Of a stretch of 64,000 nt of DNA, positions 45,192 through 54,759 are shown piece by piece; positions within the stretch are counted from its first letter, which is position 1; every line of letters starts with the position of its first letter. The DNA is from Salibacteraceae bacterium (GTDB lineage: Bacteria; Bacteroidota; Bacteroidia; Flavobacteriales_G; Salibacteraceae). The DNA is taken from assembly GCA_018401875.1 (NCBI GenBank), contig JAGYJZ010000004.1:62001-126000 (forward strand). Direction: 5' to 3'. Under the pieces are notes generated by a model. It worked only from the letters and a program-made list of their open reading frames with translations, made no database searches and had not been told where the DNA came from. The position numbers and the translations under genes are program-made.

Positions 45192-45902
45192 ATGTCAGAG
45201 GCCTTAGTAATCATACCAACCTACAACGAAAAAGAGAACATTGAAAAAATGGTTCACAAGGTATTTTCGTTGCCAGCAGATTTTCATTTATTGATCGTTG
45301 ATGATGGTTCGCCTGATGGCACGGCTGCCATCGTTAAAGCGCTGCAAAAAGACTACGAAGGAAAGCTTCACATTTCTGAACGAACAGGAAAGCTTGGATT
45401 AGGCACGGCATACATCCATGGGTTTAAATGGGGTTTAGCCCGCGACTACCAGTTTTTCTTTGAAATGGATTGTGATTTTTCACACGATCCTGACGACCTG
45501 CTTCGCCTCTATGACGCAACAAAAAACAAAGGAGCGGACGTGGCCATTGGTTCACGGTATGTAAAAGGCGGGCGCGTTGCCAACTGGCCGATTGGCCGTG
45601 TATTGATGTCATACTACGCATCGGTGTATGTGCGTTTGGTGCTGTGGATGAACATAAAAGACACCACTGCCGGATTTAAGTGCTACAAACGAGCCGTGCT
45701 CGAAGCAATACACTTAGACGAGGTAAAGTTTATCGGATATGCCTTTCAAATTGAAATGAAATACCGCGCTTGGAAAAAGAAATTTAAACTGGTTGAAGTG
45801 CCTATTGTGTTTACCGATAGGATAGCTGGAACATCAAAAATGAGTTCTGGTATTTTCAAGGAAGCGTTTTGGGGTGTGCTTCAAATGCGTTTTACGATAT
45901 GA
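45192..45902 (+). CDS. Family 2 glycosyltransferase, polyprenol monophosphomannose synthase type
   Basis: A cytoplasmic-face GT2 enzyme of the Dpm1 subgroup, which transfers a sugar from a nucleotide donor to polyprenyl phosphate. The start ATG at 45192 (MSEALVIIPTYNEKENI) was chosen over a TTG five codons earlier. Core motifs are PTYNEKENI, VDDGSPDGT, the DxD-like MDCDFSHDP, and GSRYVKGG; the acceptor region is TAGFKCYKRAVL. There is no C-terminal membrane domain, as in the short Dpm1 form. It overlaps the dihydroorotase gene by 4 bp (ATGA). Confidence 0.92.
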   Translation: MSEALVIIPTYNEKENIEKMVHKVFSLPADFHLLIVDDGSPDGTAAIVKALQKDYEGKLHISERTGKLGLGTAYIHGFKWGLARDYQFFFEMDCDFSHDPDDLLRLYDATKNKGADVAIGSRYVKGGRVANWPIGRVLMSYYASVYVRLVLWMNIKDTTAGFKCYKRAVLEAIHLDEVKFIGYAFQIEMKYRAWKKKFKLVEVPIVFTDRIAGTSKMSSGIFKEAFWGVLQMRFTI

Positions 45903-47245
45903 AACAAACATTAATTACCAACGCGACCATAGTTAACGAAGGAAAATCATTCGTTGGCAGCGTGTTAATTGAAGGCCAACTCATAAAAGAAGTCTTTACC
46001 GGCTCTGCTCCGAGCGGTCTTTCAGAGAATATTAAAGTAATAGACGCCACTGGCCTAACGCTTATGCCTGGGATTATCGATGACCAAGTGCATTTTCGCG
46101 AACCGGGCATGCTGCACAAAGAAGAAATTTATACCGGTGCCAAAGCGGGCGTTGCTGGCGGAACTACCACCTTCATGGAGATGCCTAACACCAATCCGCA
46201 AACCACTACCCAAGAGGAACTTCAGAAAAAATTTGACCGAGCAGCAGACGTTTCTTTAGCGAATTATTCCTTCTTTTTCGGAGCCACCAATGATAACCTC
46301 GACCAAGTATTGGCAACCGATGAAAAAAATGTGTGCGGACTAAAAATATTTATGGGTTCATCAACGGGAAATATGCTCGTTGATAACACGGAAGCACTAG
46401 AAAAAATCTTTGCAAGCACCAAGCTTCTAATTGCAACGCATTGCGAAGATGAAGCAACCATCAGAAAAAACAGCGCACTTTATAAAGAGCGATTTGGTGA
46501 TCACGTGCCAATGAGCGCTCACCCTTTAATTCGCTCAGTAGAGGCGTGCTATCTATCTTCGAGCATGGCCGCTGCATTGGCCAAGAAACACGACACGCGC
46601 TTGCATATTTTACACATCAGCTCTGCGCGCGAAACGGAATTGTTTAGAAACGATATACCACTCAAAGACAAGCGCCTGACCGCTGAAGCGTGCATACACC
46701 ATTTGTGGTTTACAGATGCTGACTACGATCAAAAAGGAACCTACATCAAATGGAATCCTGCCGTTAAAACCGCTGCCGATCGTGAAGGCATTTGGAAGGC
46801 ATTGCTCGATGATCGAATCGACATTATTGCTACCGACCACGCTCCGCACACGATCGAAGAAAAATCAAAGAATTATTGGTCGGCTCCTTCTGGCGGACCA
46901 CTCATCCAACATTCATTGCAAGCCATGATAGATTTTGTGAAGCAAGGAAGAATTACCATTGAGCGGGCCGTTGAAAAACTTTCGCATGCTCCGGCCATAT
47001 GCTTTCAAATCCACAAACGCGGTTTTATCCGTGCTGGTTATTTCGCAGACTTGGTGCTTGTTGATTTAAACGCACATCAAACGGTTGAAAAATCTAATTT
47101 GCTGTACAAATGTGGCTGGTCGCCCTTTGAAGGACACACCTTTAAGTCTGTGATTGACTCAACATTTGTAAACGGGAATCGCGTATATTATCGCGGGGTG
47201 TTTGACGAAAAACTGCGCGGAAACGCCATTACGTTCGAGCGATGA
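45899..47245 (+). CDS. pyrC: Dihydroorotase
   Basis: This amidohydrolase converts carbamoyl aspartate to dihydroorotate in pyrimidine synthesis. The start ATG at 45899 overlaps the preceding stop (ATGA), giving 448 residues. The metal-binding HxR motif is VHFREPGMLHKE, the carboxylated-Lys region is CGLKIFMGSSTG, and further His ligands are in IATHCEDE and LHILHISSA; the catalytic Asp is in ATDHAPHT. Family-typical GVAGGTTTFMEMPNTNP is present. An inactive paralogue or another cyclic amidase is unlikely given complete motifs. The gene sits in a three-gene overlap chain. Confidence 0.93.
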   Translation: MKQTLITNATIVNEGKSFVGSVLIEGQLIKEVFTGSAPSGLSENIKVIDATGLTLMPGIIDDQVHFREPGMLHKEEIYTGAKAGVAGGTTTFMEMPNTNPQTTTQEELQKKFDRAADVSLANYSFFFGATNDNLDQVLATDEKNVCGLKIFMGSSTGNMLVDNTEALEKIFASTKLLIATHCEDEATIRKNSALYKERFGDHVPMSAHPLIRSVEACYLSSSMAAALAKKHDTRLHILHISSARETELFRNDIPLKDKRLTAEACIHHLWFTDADYDQKGTYIKWNPAVKTAADREGIWKALLDDRIDIIATDHAPHTIEEKSKNYWSAPSGGPLIQHSLQAMIDFVKQGRITIERAVEKLSHAPAICFQIHKRGFIRAGYFADLVLVDLNAHQTVEKSNLLYKCGWSPFEGHTFKSVIDSTFVNGNRVYYRGVFDEKLRGNAITFER

Positions 47246-47658
47246 TCCGGATCTTTGCTGCGGTTTGTCTCTTACTTATTATTATGGCGAGTTGCGGTAA
47301 TAAGAAAAAAGAATTGACCCCTAAACCTGAAGGCGTCCTTTCAAAAGACAGCTTAGCTTTTTACCTCAGCGAGGTGCACATTATTGACGCGGCCATGCGC
47401 CATCGAGAGGTGCGTAAAAAAAGTCTGCAAAAGCAAGCCCGTGAAGGATTTCAACACTATTTTGATACGGCTGGCGTGTCGCAAGACCGCTTTGTAAAAA
47501 GCTTAGATTATTGGAAAGATAACTATTCAGAAATGGAAGAAATCTACGACCTATCGATGGAGATACTAAGTACAAAACTGGCGAAATTGAAAGAAGTAGA
47601 ATCCAACGACTCCATCCGCAATGACACACTCAATAATGCTCAACCCAAACAGCGCTGA
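47242..47658 (+). CDS. DUF4296-type lipoprotein
   Basis: A 138-residue predicted lipoprotein: MIRIFAAVCLLLIIMASCGN has lipobox MASC. The mature part is helical, with SKDSLAFYLSEVHIIDAAM and FVKSLDYWKDNYSEMEEIYD, the pattern of the DUF4296 domain found in Bacteroidota lipoproteins of unknown function. It overlaps dihydroorotase by 4 bp (ATGA), so it is probably coupled in translation. The stop abuts the stop of the convergent SDR gene. Confidence 0.82.
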   Translation: MIRIFAAVCLLLIIMASCGNKKKELTPKPEGVLSKDSLAFYLSEVHIIDAAMRHREVRKKSLQKQAREGFQHYFDTAGVSQDRFVKSLDYWKDNYSEMEEIYDLSMEILSTKLAKLKEVESNDSIRNDTLNNAQPKQR

Positions 47659-48651
47659 TCATGCGCCATCACGAAGTTTGTAAACTTGATGAGTATACTG
47701 CAGCGCGTCTTCTACCGACCTGAATTCGTAACCCAAGTTTTTCATTTTTTGATTGGAGTAGACCACCTTTCGATACGCTGATTTCAAGTTTTCAGAGGTC
47801 AGCTTCAACGGACTCAGTTTCAATTTTTCTAAGATTGATAATACACCCACGATGGCGAATACAGGCTTTTTAGGCACGGCCACCGATGGTTTTTTTCCTC
47901 CAAACTGTTTGTGAAACGTCAAGAACAGTTCCTTGAACGGCATGTTTTCACCAATCAACAAATGCTTTCCTTGAACGTCTGTCTTGCTCGACATAGAAAT
48001 CGCCATCTCGGCCACGTCTCTGGCATCTACAAAACCATTGCTTCCAGATGGATAAAACTTCAAGCCTTTCAACCCTGAAAGAAAAATAGTCGTGCTGCTA
48101 TTGCCCCAATTTCCTGGGCCTAAAATCACGCCTGGGTTCACTACCACAGCATCTAAACCTTCTTGCACCCCTCTGAACACTTCCAATTCGGCATAGCGCT
48201 TTGTAAGCGTGTAATCAGACTTCCCTTTATCAGAGACCCACACACTTTCTTCGTCTCGTTGTCCATTCAACTCAACATCGCCAATAGTGGCGGTGGAGCT
48301 TATATAAATAAGCTTTGCCTTACTTTTTAAACACGCGTTCACAACGTTTTCGGTTCCAAGCACGTTTATTTCGTGTAAAAGTTTTGCGTCATAAGGATCG
48401 AATGACACCATGGCCGCACAATGATATACTTGATCACATCCCCTTATCGCTTCATCCAGAACAACAGGGTCAGTGATATCTCCTTCAAAATAATGTGCAG
48501 TGTTTTCGAGACTATGAAACCTAAACAATTGGTTGAGCGCTACCTTATTCGATGAAGGGCGATGAAGAATACGCACCTCTTGTCCTGCTTTAATCAGCGC
48601 AATAGCAATATGCGAACCTACGATGCCTGTGGCTCCAGTTATGAGAATCAT
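47659..48651 (-). CDS. NAD(P)-dependent epimerase/reductase of the extended SDR family
   Basis: A 330-residue cytoplasmic Rossmann-fold enzyme. The cofactor motif is GATGIVG (residues 6-12), FEGDITDP marks the second acidic contact, and the catalytic Ser and YxxxK appear as ISSTATIG and YTLTKRYAE. The overall plan resembles dihydroflavonol reductase or nucleoside-diphosphate-sugar epimerase relatives. The substrate cannot be told; no pathway partner lies nearby. It is transcribed separately from the CoA-transferase genes, 42 bp away on the same strand, and could be the last gene of that operon. Confidence 0.87.
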   Translation of the reverse strand: MILITGATGIVGSHIAIALIKAGQEVRILHRPSSNKVALNQLFRFHSLENTAHYFEGDITDPVVLDEAIRGCDQVYHCAAMVSFDPYDAKLLHEINVLGTENVVNACLKSKAKLIYISSTATIGDVELNGQRDEESVWVSDKGKSDYTLTKRYAELEVFRGVQEGLDAVVVNPGVILGPGNWGNSSTTIFLSGLKGLKFYPSGSNGFVDARDVAEMAISMSSKTDVQGKHLLIGENMPFKELFLTFHKQFGGKKPSVAVPKKPVFAIVGVLSILEKLKLSPLKLTSENLKSAYRKVVYSNQKMKNLGYEFRSVEDALQYTHQVYKLRDGA

Positions 48652-48693
48652 ATCACCTTAAGATGCTTTGGTGGTAATTTGTTCATCGTGCGC

Positions 48694-49350
48694 TTACAGC
48701 TTCATTTCAGGAATGTCGCCTTCAATGATCAATCGACCTTCGGTAGCGGCTTTGATTTCATCAACCGAAACACCCGGTGCTCTTTCGATCAGTTTAAAGC
48801 CTTTTTCGGTAATGTCTAACACGGCTAAATTACTGACCACTCTTGTGACGCATTTTACTCCTGTCAACGGCAAAGTGCACTGCCGAAGCAATTTTGATTC
48901 TCCCTGTTTATTGGTGTGCATCATCGCCACAATAATGTTTTTTGCGGATGCCACTAAATCCATTGCACCACCCATTCCTTTTACCATCATACCTGGGATT
49001 TTCCAGTTGGCAATATCACCTTGCTCACTCACTTCCATGGCTCCTAAAACCGTGAGGTCAACGTGCTGACCGCGAATCATGGCAAAGCTGGTTGAAGAAT
49101 CAAAATACACTGCCCCAGGCAGGGCTGTAATTGTTTGCTTGCCCGCATTAATCAAGTCGGCATCTTCTTCCCCTTCAAAAGGAAAAGGGCCCATTCCAAG
49201 CATTCCATTCTCCGATTGAAACTCGACATCGATACCAGACGGAATGTAGTTGGCAACAAGCGTTGGAATTCCTATTCCAAGGTTTACATAGTATCCATCC
49301 CGCAGCTCCTGAGCAATTCTTTGAGCGATTCCGTTTTTGTCTAATGCCAT
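48694..49350 (-). CDS. scoB: 3-oxoacid CoA-transferase subunit B
   Basis: Subunit B of succinyl-CoA:3-ketoacid CoA-transferase, which activates acetoacetate with CoA from succinyl-CoA. The 218-residue protein contains VNLGIGIPTLVANY, the catalytic Glu in QSENGMLGMGP, and GAMEVSEQGDIANW. The partner scoA lies upstream in the same operon, but separated by a 1.8-kb membrane protein gene. The spacing to that gene is 9 bp, so co-transcription is likely. Confidence 0.95.
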   Translation of the reverse strand: MALDKNGIAQRIAQELRDGYYVNLGIGIPTLVANYIPSGIDVEFQSENGMLGMGPFPFEGEEDADLINAGKQTITALPGAVYFDSSTSFAMIRGQHVDLTVLGAMEVSEQGDIANWKIPGMMVKGMGGAMDLVASAKNIIVAMMHTNKQGESKLLRQCTLPLTGVKCVTRVVSNLAVLDITEKGFKLIERAPGVSVDEIKAATEGRLIIEGDIPEMKL

Positions 49351-49359
49351 GGTTCGAAT

Positions 49360-51135
49360 TTATAGTTTATTGTGCTTAACCGACTCTGTTTCTAACGCAA
49401 CTGTGCAGTTTTTAATGTTCATTTTCACTCGTTCAACATTCCAAAAATAAACCAAGACCGATGTCTCGCCTTCTTGGCTAAAGGGAATTCGAATATCAAT
49501 GGGTAAGTCGCTTTCTTGGTCTCGATGATCAATAAAGTGATTCAGTTTAAATGCGGTCCTCTTTGATCCATGTTTCGATTCTTCTGAAATGACCAACTGG
49601 AGTTCATTGTTGTATTTCAATAGTTCAATGTTTGCTTTAATTCTCAGCGTTTTCAGCGCTGTATCTGCGGTTGTAACATTGGATTTAAAAACGTTATAAA
49701 ACTCTTGTCTTTCATCCATCGCTTGAGGGCAGGGTTGTGCGTCAATTGTTCTGATAGGCGTTACTTTCGAACGTTCTAACAAAACATAATCAGCCTCTTT
49801 TTCGCAGATGACCGTATCAAAGGCGTTGATGGTAAAATCAAAGGCAGTATTCTTCTTTAGAAACAGAAAGTCAGCAGTTAGTATGGTTCTTTTATTTTCA
49901 ACTCCCTCGAAGTAAATGAGGTCTACATTCTCTCGATAGCTCAAGTATTCCCAATTGCTGAGTGCTTTATAATTTGACACAATTATCGGTGGGCCTTGTG
50001 ATTGCTGAAATTTATACAGATACTGATGCACTCCTTTAGGTATAAGTTCGTCCGGCCAGAGGACAGAGCGCTTGGGAGAAAAACTCAAAAATAAACCGGC
50101 TATAAAAAATGCAGAAAAGGCCACTGAAATCCACGGTGCACGTCTTGACCACTTATCACATTGATATACAAATGCCACCATCAAAAGCAGAAAGGCATGC
50201 GTAAACGTTCGTTCCACGGGAAACGGTGACTGAAGAATTAAATTTTGAGCAACAGGTGCTAAGAACGCAGTAAGAAAAAATAAATAAAGCGCAGATACAA
50301 CATTCCATTGCAGCAATGCTTTAACGTTGAAAATCCCAAAGAAAATAAGCAGTAAAACAACGGGCACATAGAGCCACCAAAACCCAACTAAGCCCGTAAA
50401 TAATTCACTTGTGACACCCAAACTTATGGCGATATAATTATCTGTGCCTAAATACAAAAGACCTCGCCTTTTTAACTCAAACCCATACCATACGAAGCCA
50501 ATAATTGCAAACAACCAAGCAGCGATTTCAGCGTTGCGAAGCGATTTCAGCGCTGCCAATAGTACTCCTATAAAAACAACAGCTGCCGCAAATAGAGGCA
50601 ATAAATTTAAGTTAGCGGAAACCATTAAAACTCCAGACAGCATCACTTTCCATAGCCTACTCTCAGGGTGGCGGATGAAATAAAGCACTTCATTGACGAA
50701 AAGCAGCAAGAGTGCAAACGAAATACCGTACCCCCTGCACAGACTAAAGAGGTCTAATACGATGGTTGAGAACATAAGCATAATGGATAAAGCAATTGCC
50801 GATAGTAAATGCTTTAAGTTATGCCGAGCAAACCTCGCAATTTGTGCTATGAAAAGCCCAAATGAAAGCACGTTCGGTAGCCTTAACGAAAACGTACTAT
50901 CGCCAAATACATTCGCGGACAGGTAGGTAAGGAAGGAATTTAGAACGTGATTATTTGCCTCCCAAAGCGAAAACCAAGGGATAAAACTTCGTGTGCGTAT
51001 AAAGTTTATAAAGGTTGAAGCTTCATCAATAGTAATGGGTGTTGCTATTGCTTTTTGCACTACTATGAGCCATGCAATAAAACCAATTGCGTACACACTG
51101 ATTTCATTTCGCTCAGGAGCACGAAAACCAAACAT
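49360..51135 (-). CDS. Polytopic membrane protein, GT-C/family 39-like, between scoA and scoB
   Basis: The 591-residue protein has about ten membrane segments in its first 380 residues and a soluble C-terminal domain (about 390-591) with beta-rich sequence. The first loop carries TIDEASTFINFIR, where acidic residues lie at the position of the catalytic Asp of GT-C glycosyltransferases (family 39/PMT), and a large hydrophobic repeat pattern follows. It is probably a lipid-linked-sugar glycosyltransferase, but the assignment is weak. It lies 6 bp after scoA and 9 bp before scoB, so it has been placed inside a CoA-transferase operon whose subunits are usually adjacent. Confidence 0.75.
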   Translation of the reverse strand: MFGFRAPERNEISVYAIGFIAWLIVVQKAIATPITIDEASTFINFIRTRSFIPWFSLWEANNHVLNSFLTYLSANVFGDSTFSLRLPNVLSFGLFIAQIARFARHNLKHLLSAIALSIMLMFSTIVLDLFSLCRGYGISFALLLLFVNEVLYFIRHPESRLWKVMLSGVLMVSANLNLLPLFAAAVVFIGVLLAALKSLRNAEIAAWLFAIIGFVWYGFELKRRGLLYLGTDNYIAISLGVTSELFTGLVGFWWLYVPVVLLLIFFGIFNVKALLQWNVVSALYLFFLTAFLAPVAQNLILQSPFPVERTFTHAFLLLMVAFVYQCDKWSRRAPWISVAFSAFFIAGLFLSFSPKRSVLWPDELIPKGVHQYLYKFQQSQGPPIIVSNYKALSNWEYLSYRENVDLIYFEGVENKRTILTADFLFLKKNTAFDFTINAFDTVICEKEADYVLLERSKVTPIRTIDAQPCPQAMDERQEFYNVFKSNVTTADTALKTLRIKANIELLKYNNELQLVISEESKHGSKRTAFKLNHFIDHRDQESDLPIDIRIPFSQEGETSVLVYFWNVERVKMNIKNCTVALETESVKHNKL

Positions 51136-51141
51136 AAACGC

Positions 51142-51846
51142 TTATGATTTAGACCTTACAGTCCTTTGCTCTATCCGCTTTTCAAATTTTTCTCCTTTAA
51201 AGATGCGCTGAACAAAAATCCCTGGAGTATGAATTTCATTTGGGTCTAACTCACCCACAGGAACCAGCTCCTCAACTTCTGCCACAGTAATTTTTCCGGC
51301 CATGGCCATCGCGTGGTTAAAGTTTCTGGCTGTGGCATTGAAAATTAAATTTCCTGCTGTGTCGCCTTTATCGGCTTTCACAAACGCAAAGGGTGCGTTG
51401 AATGCTAACTCCAACAAGTGCGGTTTATCGTTAAACCAACGCACTTCTTTACCCAACGCAACCTCGGTTCCGTATCCTGCAGGAGTGAAAAAAGCAGGAA
51501 TTCCGGCACCAGCCGCACGGCATCGCTCAGCAAGTGTTCCTTGAGGAATTAACTCAACTTCCAACTCACCGGAAAGCATTTGACGCTCAAATTCATCGTT
51601 TTCACCGACATAGGATGAGATCATTTTTGAAACTTGACGCGATTCAAGTAAAACACCCAAACCAAAGCCATCTACTCCTGCATTGTTTGAAATGCACGTG
51701 AGGCCCTTGGTGCCTTTTTCGCGAATAGCAGCAATTGCGTTCTCTGGAATACCGCACAGACCAAACCCGCCAAACATAACGGTCATATTGTCTTTTAGCC
51801 CTTCAATGGCTTCTTGTGCGTTTTGCACTACTTTGTTGATTGCCAT
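51142..51846 (-). CDS. scoA: 3-oxoacid CoA-transferase subunit A
   Basis: Subunit A of the acetoacetate/succinyl-CoA transferase. The 234-residue protein contains the family elements [27 protein letters not shown] and [11 protein letters not shown], and ends with the dimer-contact region [18 protein letters not shown]. Together with scoB it forms the active enzyme, used for ketone-body or branched-chain metabolism. It begins 9 bp after the mrcA stop, so it belongs to the long holB operon. Confidence 0.95.
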   Translation of the reverse strand: MAINKVVQNAQEAIEGLKDNMTVMFGGFGLCGIPENAIAAIREKGTKGLTCISNNAGVDGFGLGVLLESRQVSKMISSYVGENDEFERQMLSGELEVELIPQGTLAERCRAAGAGIPAFFTPAGYGTEVALGKEVRWFNDKPHLLELAFNAPFAFVKADKGDTAGNLIFNATARNFNHAMAMAGKITVAEVEELVPVGELDPNEIHTPGIFVQRIFKGEKFEKRIEQRTVRSKS

Positions 51847-51855
51847 AACTAATCT

Positions 51856-54276
51856 TTATTCAAATAATCCTCCTGCGTCAATTTCTCCTTGATTGAATCC
51901 TTGTCCATCAGAAGTAGTGTTGCTGCAATCGAATTTATAATTTTTCAATGTTTCGGGCACTTCAAACGGGCGTACATCGACACCTAACGTAGAATCGGCC
52001 CACACTTTCTTCATGTAGTAGCACCAAATTGGTAAGGCCGTATTTGCTCCTTGACCAAGTGATGTGCGCGTAAAACGCACGCTACGATCATCAGCCCCCA
52101 CCCATACTCCGGTGACTAAATCTGGCACAGTACCCATAAACCAACCATCTGAATTTCCTTGCGTTGTTCCTGTTTTACCTGCAATTTTATAATCCCAAGG
52201 AATTCCATCGTATCCGCGATCGGGACTGTCATAGTGCATTCGCATGGCTGTGCCTGTTTTCTTGCCTTCGGGTCCACCGCGTTCACCTTCTGTAACTCCC
52301 ATCATAATATCGAGCATTTTATAGGCCTGCTCTTCACTCATCACTTCCACTATATCCTGTGTTTTTTCGTAGATTACCGTGCCAGCATTGTCTTCGATAC
52401 GCAATAGATAAATGGGCTCCATGCGCATTCCTCGGTTCGCAAATGTGCTGTAAGCGGTCACCATTTCATGTAAGGTTAAATCGGCCACACCAAGCGCCAA
52501 AGATGGTACAGGGTCAATGTGCGACTGGATACCGCATTTCCGAGCGAAAGCTACCGCTGCTTGCGGTGTAAACCTTTTCATCACCCAAGTAGTTATCGTA
52601 TTCATGGAGTTTGCCAGCCCATATTTCAACGTTACTTCATACCCATATTCGTCTCCCTCGTTTTTTGGTGTCCAATCTTTGAGTAAGCCGAACTCACCCT
52701 TTTTAAACGTGTAGGGGATATTAGGCACAAGATGGCATGCTGAAAGCCCCGCCTCGAGCGCCAATGCATATACAAACGGCTTAAACGTTGATCCTACTTG
52801 CCGTTTCGCTGACCCAACATGGTCGTATTCAAAATACTTATGGTCAATGCCTCCCACCCACGCTTTGATATGTCCAGTGTGCGGATCTAAACTCATCAAG
52901 CCCGACTGCAAAAAACTCTTGTAATATCGAATGGAGTCGTTGGGAGTCATCATCGTGTCTATTTCCCCATTCCATGAAAAAACTTTCATTCTAGTAGGGA
53001 CGTCAAATATTACTGAAATAGAATCTTCTGGAACGATGCGTTTTTGCTCGCCACAATCTTCAGCCGAGCACACCCAATATTCAACGCCATTTATTTTTTC
53101 ACGCTGCACAAAATCACCCCTGCGATGGCAGTTGTGGCATTCTTGACCTACTAAAACACGGTAGCGAGAAGTGCGTTTTCTTGCCGTATTCATCACTTGA
53201 GCCACCTCCTTTTCGGTCAAGCTTGCAAACGGAAAGTTGGAGCGTTTTTTTAATTCTCGAGAAAATGTTGGTTGAAGGTATTCGCTCAAATACTGCCGCA
53301 CCGACCATTCGGCATACTGTTGCATTTTACTATTAATCGTAGTGAAAATGCGCAAACCATCACTGTAAATATTATAAGGCTCTCCATTCTCTTTGGCGAT
53401 GATATAATCACCCGTTTCTGGATTTCTTTCGCGTAGAAGATCTTTGAGTTTGCTGCGCAGTTCTTCTCTAAAATAAGTGGCTGTTCCTTCGCTGTGGTCT
53501 ACGGTGGTGTAACTTAAATCGAGCGGTAGCTGACTAAGAGAGTCAAATTCAACAGCGGTGATAAAGTCATTGCGCAGCATTTGCCCAAGCACCACGTTTC
53601 GTCTTAATAGCACCGTATCTTTTCGGTACTCTTTCACAGGATTAAACAATGACGGGTTTTTCGCCATTCCTACCAGCATGGCTGCTTGATGAATTTTTAG
53701 GGAATCGGGCGAGGTATTAAAATAAACTTGAGAAGCCGACTTTATGCCTACGGCATTATTCACAAAATCAAACCGGTTGAAATACATGGTGATGATCTCT
53801 TCTTTGGTATAAAACCGTTCCAGTTTTGCTGAAATAATCCATTCTTGAATCTTTTGCACAATTCGTTCGAGCGTATTGATTGACCGCTGCTCTGTGAAGA
53901 GCATTTTTGCGAGTTGCTGCGTAATTGTGCTTGCTCCACCCTTCGATCCGAGGTACAAAACCGCGCGAAACGTTCCCTTTAAGTCGATGCCCGGATGTTC
54001 CAAAAACCGCTCATCTTCTGTAGAAATAAGCGCGTTTATCAAGTGGGGTGATAAATCGCGGTAGTAGATGTTGGTTCTGTTTTGGTAGAAATATTTTCCC
54101 AAAATCTTGCCGTCAGCGCTGTAAACTTCGCTGGCTAAATCACTTCTTGGATTCTGTAAGTCTTCTACGGTAGGCATTTTACCCAACACGCCTTTCTCTG
54201 CAAGGTAAAACATCGAAAAAAACGCCAGCAGTCCCAAAAGAACTATGACCCAAAAAATGATGATATATTTCTTCAT
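51856..54276 (-). CDS. mrcA: Bifunctional penicillin-binding protein 1A with zinc-ribbon-like insertion
   Basis: A class A PBP that polymerises and cross-links peptidoglycan in the periplasm; residues 5-28 are the membrane anchor. The glycosyltransferase domain (about 55-235) shows EDERFLEHPGID and GGASTITQQLAK. The transpeptidase domain has SxxK in GSTFKPF (about 490-500), the SMN motif and KTGTTQ. Between them, C380-x2-C383 and C403-x4-C408 (ECHNCHRRG and WVCSAEDCG) form a zinc-ribbon-like hairpin in the linker; in relatives I remember this region lacks Cys. The gene follows gldH at 18 bp. Confidence 0.94.
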   Translation of the reverse strand: MKKYIIIFWVIVLLGLLAFFSMFYLAEKGVLGKMPTVEDLQNPRSDLASEVYSADGKILGKYFYQNRTNIYYRDLSPHLINALISTEDERFLEHPGIDLKGTFRAVLYLGSKGGASTITQQLAKMLFTEQRSINTLERIVQKIQEWIISAKLERFYTKEEIITMYFNRFDFVNNAVGIKSASQVYFNTSPDSLKIHQAAMLVGMAKNPSLFNPVKEYRKDTVLLRRNVVLGQMLRNDFITAVEFDSLSQLPLDLSYTTVDHSEGTATYFREELRSKLKDLLRERNPETGDYIIAKENGEPYNIYSDGLRIFTTINSKMQQYAEWSVRQYLSEYLQPTFSRELKKRSNFPFASLTEKEVAQVMNTARKRTSRYRVLVGQECHNCHRRGDFVQREKINGVEYWVCSAEDCGEQKRIVPEDSISVIFDVPTRMKVFSWNGEIDTMMTPNDSIRYYKSFLQSGLMSLDPHTGHIKAWVGGIDHKYFEYDHVGSAKRQVGSTFKPFVYALALEAGLSACHLVPNIPYTFKKGEFGLLKDWTPKNEGDEYGYEVTLKYGLANSMNTITTWVMKRFTPQAAVAFARKCGIQSHIDPVPSLALGVADLTLHEMVTAYSTFANRGMRMEPIYLLRIEDNAGTVIYEKTQDIVEVMSEEQAYKMLDIMMGVTEGERGGPEGKKTGTAMRMHYDSPDRGYDGIPWDYKIAGKTGTTQGNSDGWFMGTVPDLVTGVWVGADDRSVRFTRTSLGQGANTALPIWCYYMKKVWADSTLGVDVRPFEVPETLKNYKFDCSNTTSDGQGFNQGEIDAGGLFE

Positions 54277-54294
54277 AAATCGCTGCTTCGCAAT

Positions 54295-54759
54295 TTAGTA
54301 ACTTGCTTTTTCTATGCGCAGTCCAATATCATAAATTTCGTCAACGGTATCAGAGCGCATTGCGTGCTGAAGTTCGAACTTGTAGTTCCCGGCTTGTGGC
54401 AACTGAAGGTTTCTTTTAAACATGATCTGGTTATCTAACAAATCGCCCAACCCTGAGCCAAACCAACGCCCTGATTTCTCGGCCAGCGGACAGTCAACGG
54501 TATCAACCCGATAAGTGTTATTCGGATAGTAGGTTTTAAAATACAAAATCAGGTTTTGATACTTGTAATTAGACCCATGCCTAACCAAGATGAAAAAATT
54601 CATCGGTGCCAAGGTGTCGCTAAGCTCTGTTTCCATCGCATAGGTGTCTTCAAATGCCCACTTTCCAGCTTCAATAGACGCTGTTTCGCTGAGTATTACA
54701 TTTTGATCACAAGCGCCCAACGCCATACCAAGTATGAATAACCAAATGCTCAGCTTCAT
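54295..54759 (-). CDS. gldH: Gliding motility lipoprotein GldH
   Basis: GldH is one of the lipoproteins required for gliding in Flavobacterium, acting at the cell envelope beside the T9SS/motility machine. The 154-residue protein has lipoprotein signal MKLSIWLFILGMALGAC and the family pattern WAFEDTYAMETELSDTLAPMNFF, LVRHGSNYKYQNLILYF, and RSGRWFGSGLGDLLDNQIMF-like KSGRWFGSGLGDLLDN. It overlaps ricT by 4 bp (ATGA) and precedes mrcA by 18 bp, an order also known in other Flavobacteriia as I recall. Gliding itself is not proven, since other gld genes are outside the window. Confidence 0.93.
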   Translation of the reverse strand: MKLSIWLFILGMALGACDQNVILSETASIEAGKWAFEDTYAMETELSDTLAPMNFFILVRHGSNYKYQNLILYFKTYYPNNTYRVDTVDCPLAEKSGRWFGSGLGDLLDNQIMFKRNLQLPQAGNYKFELQHAMRSDTVDEIYDIGLRIEKASY

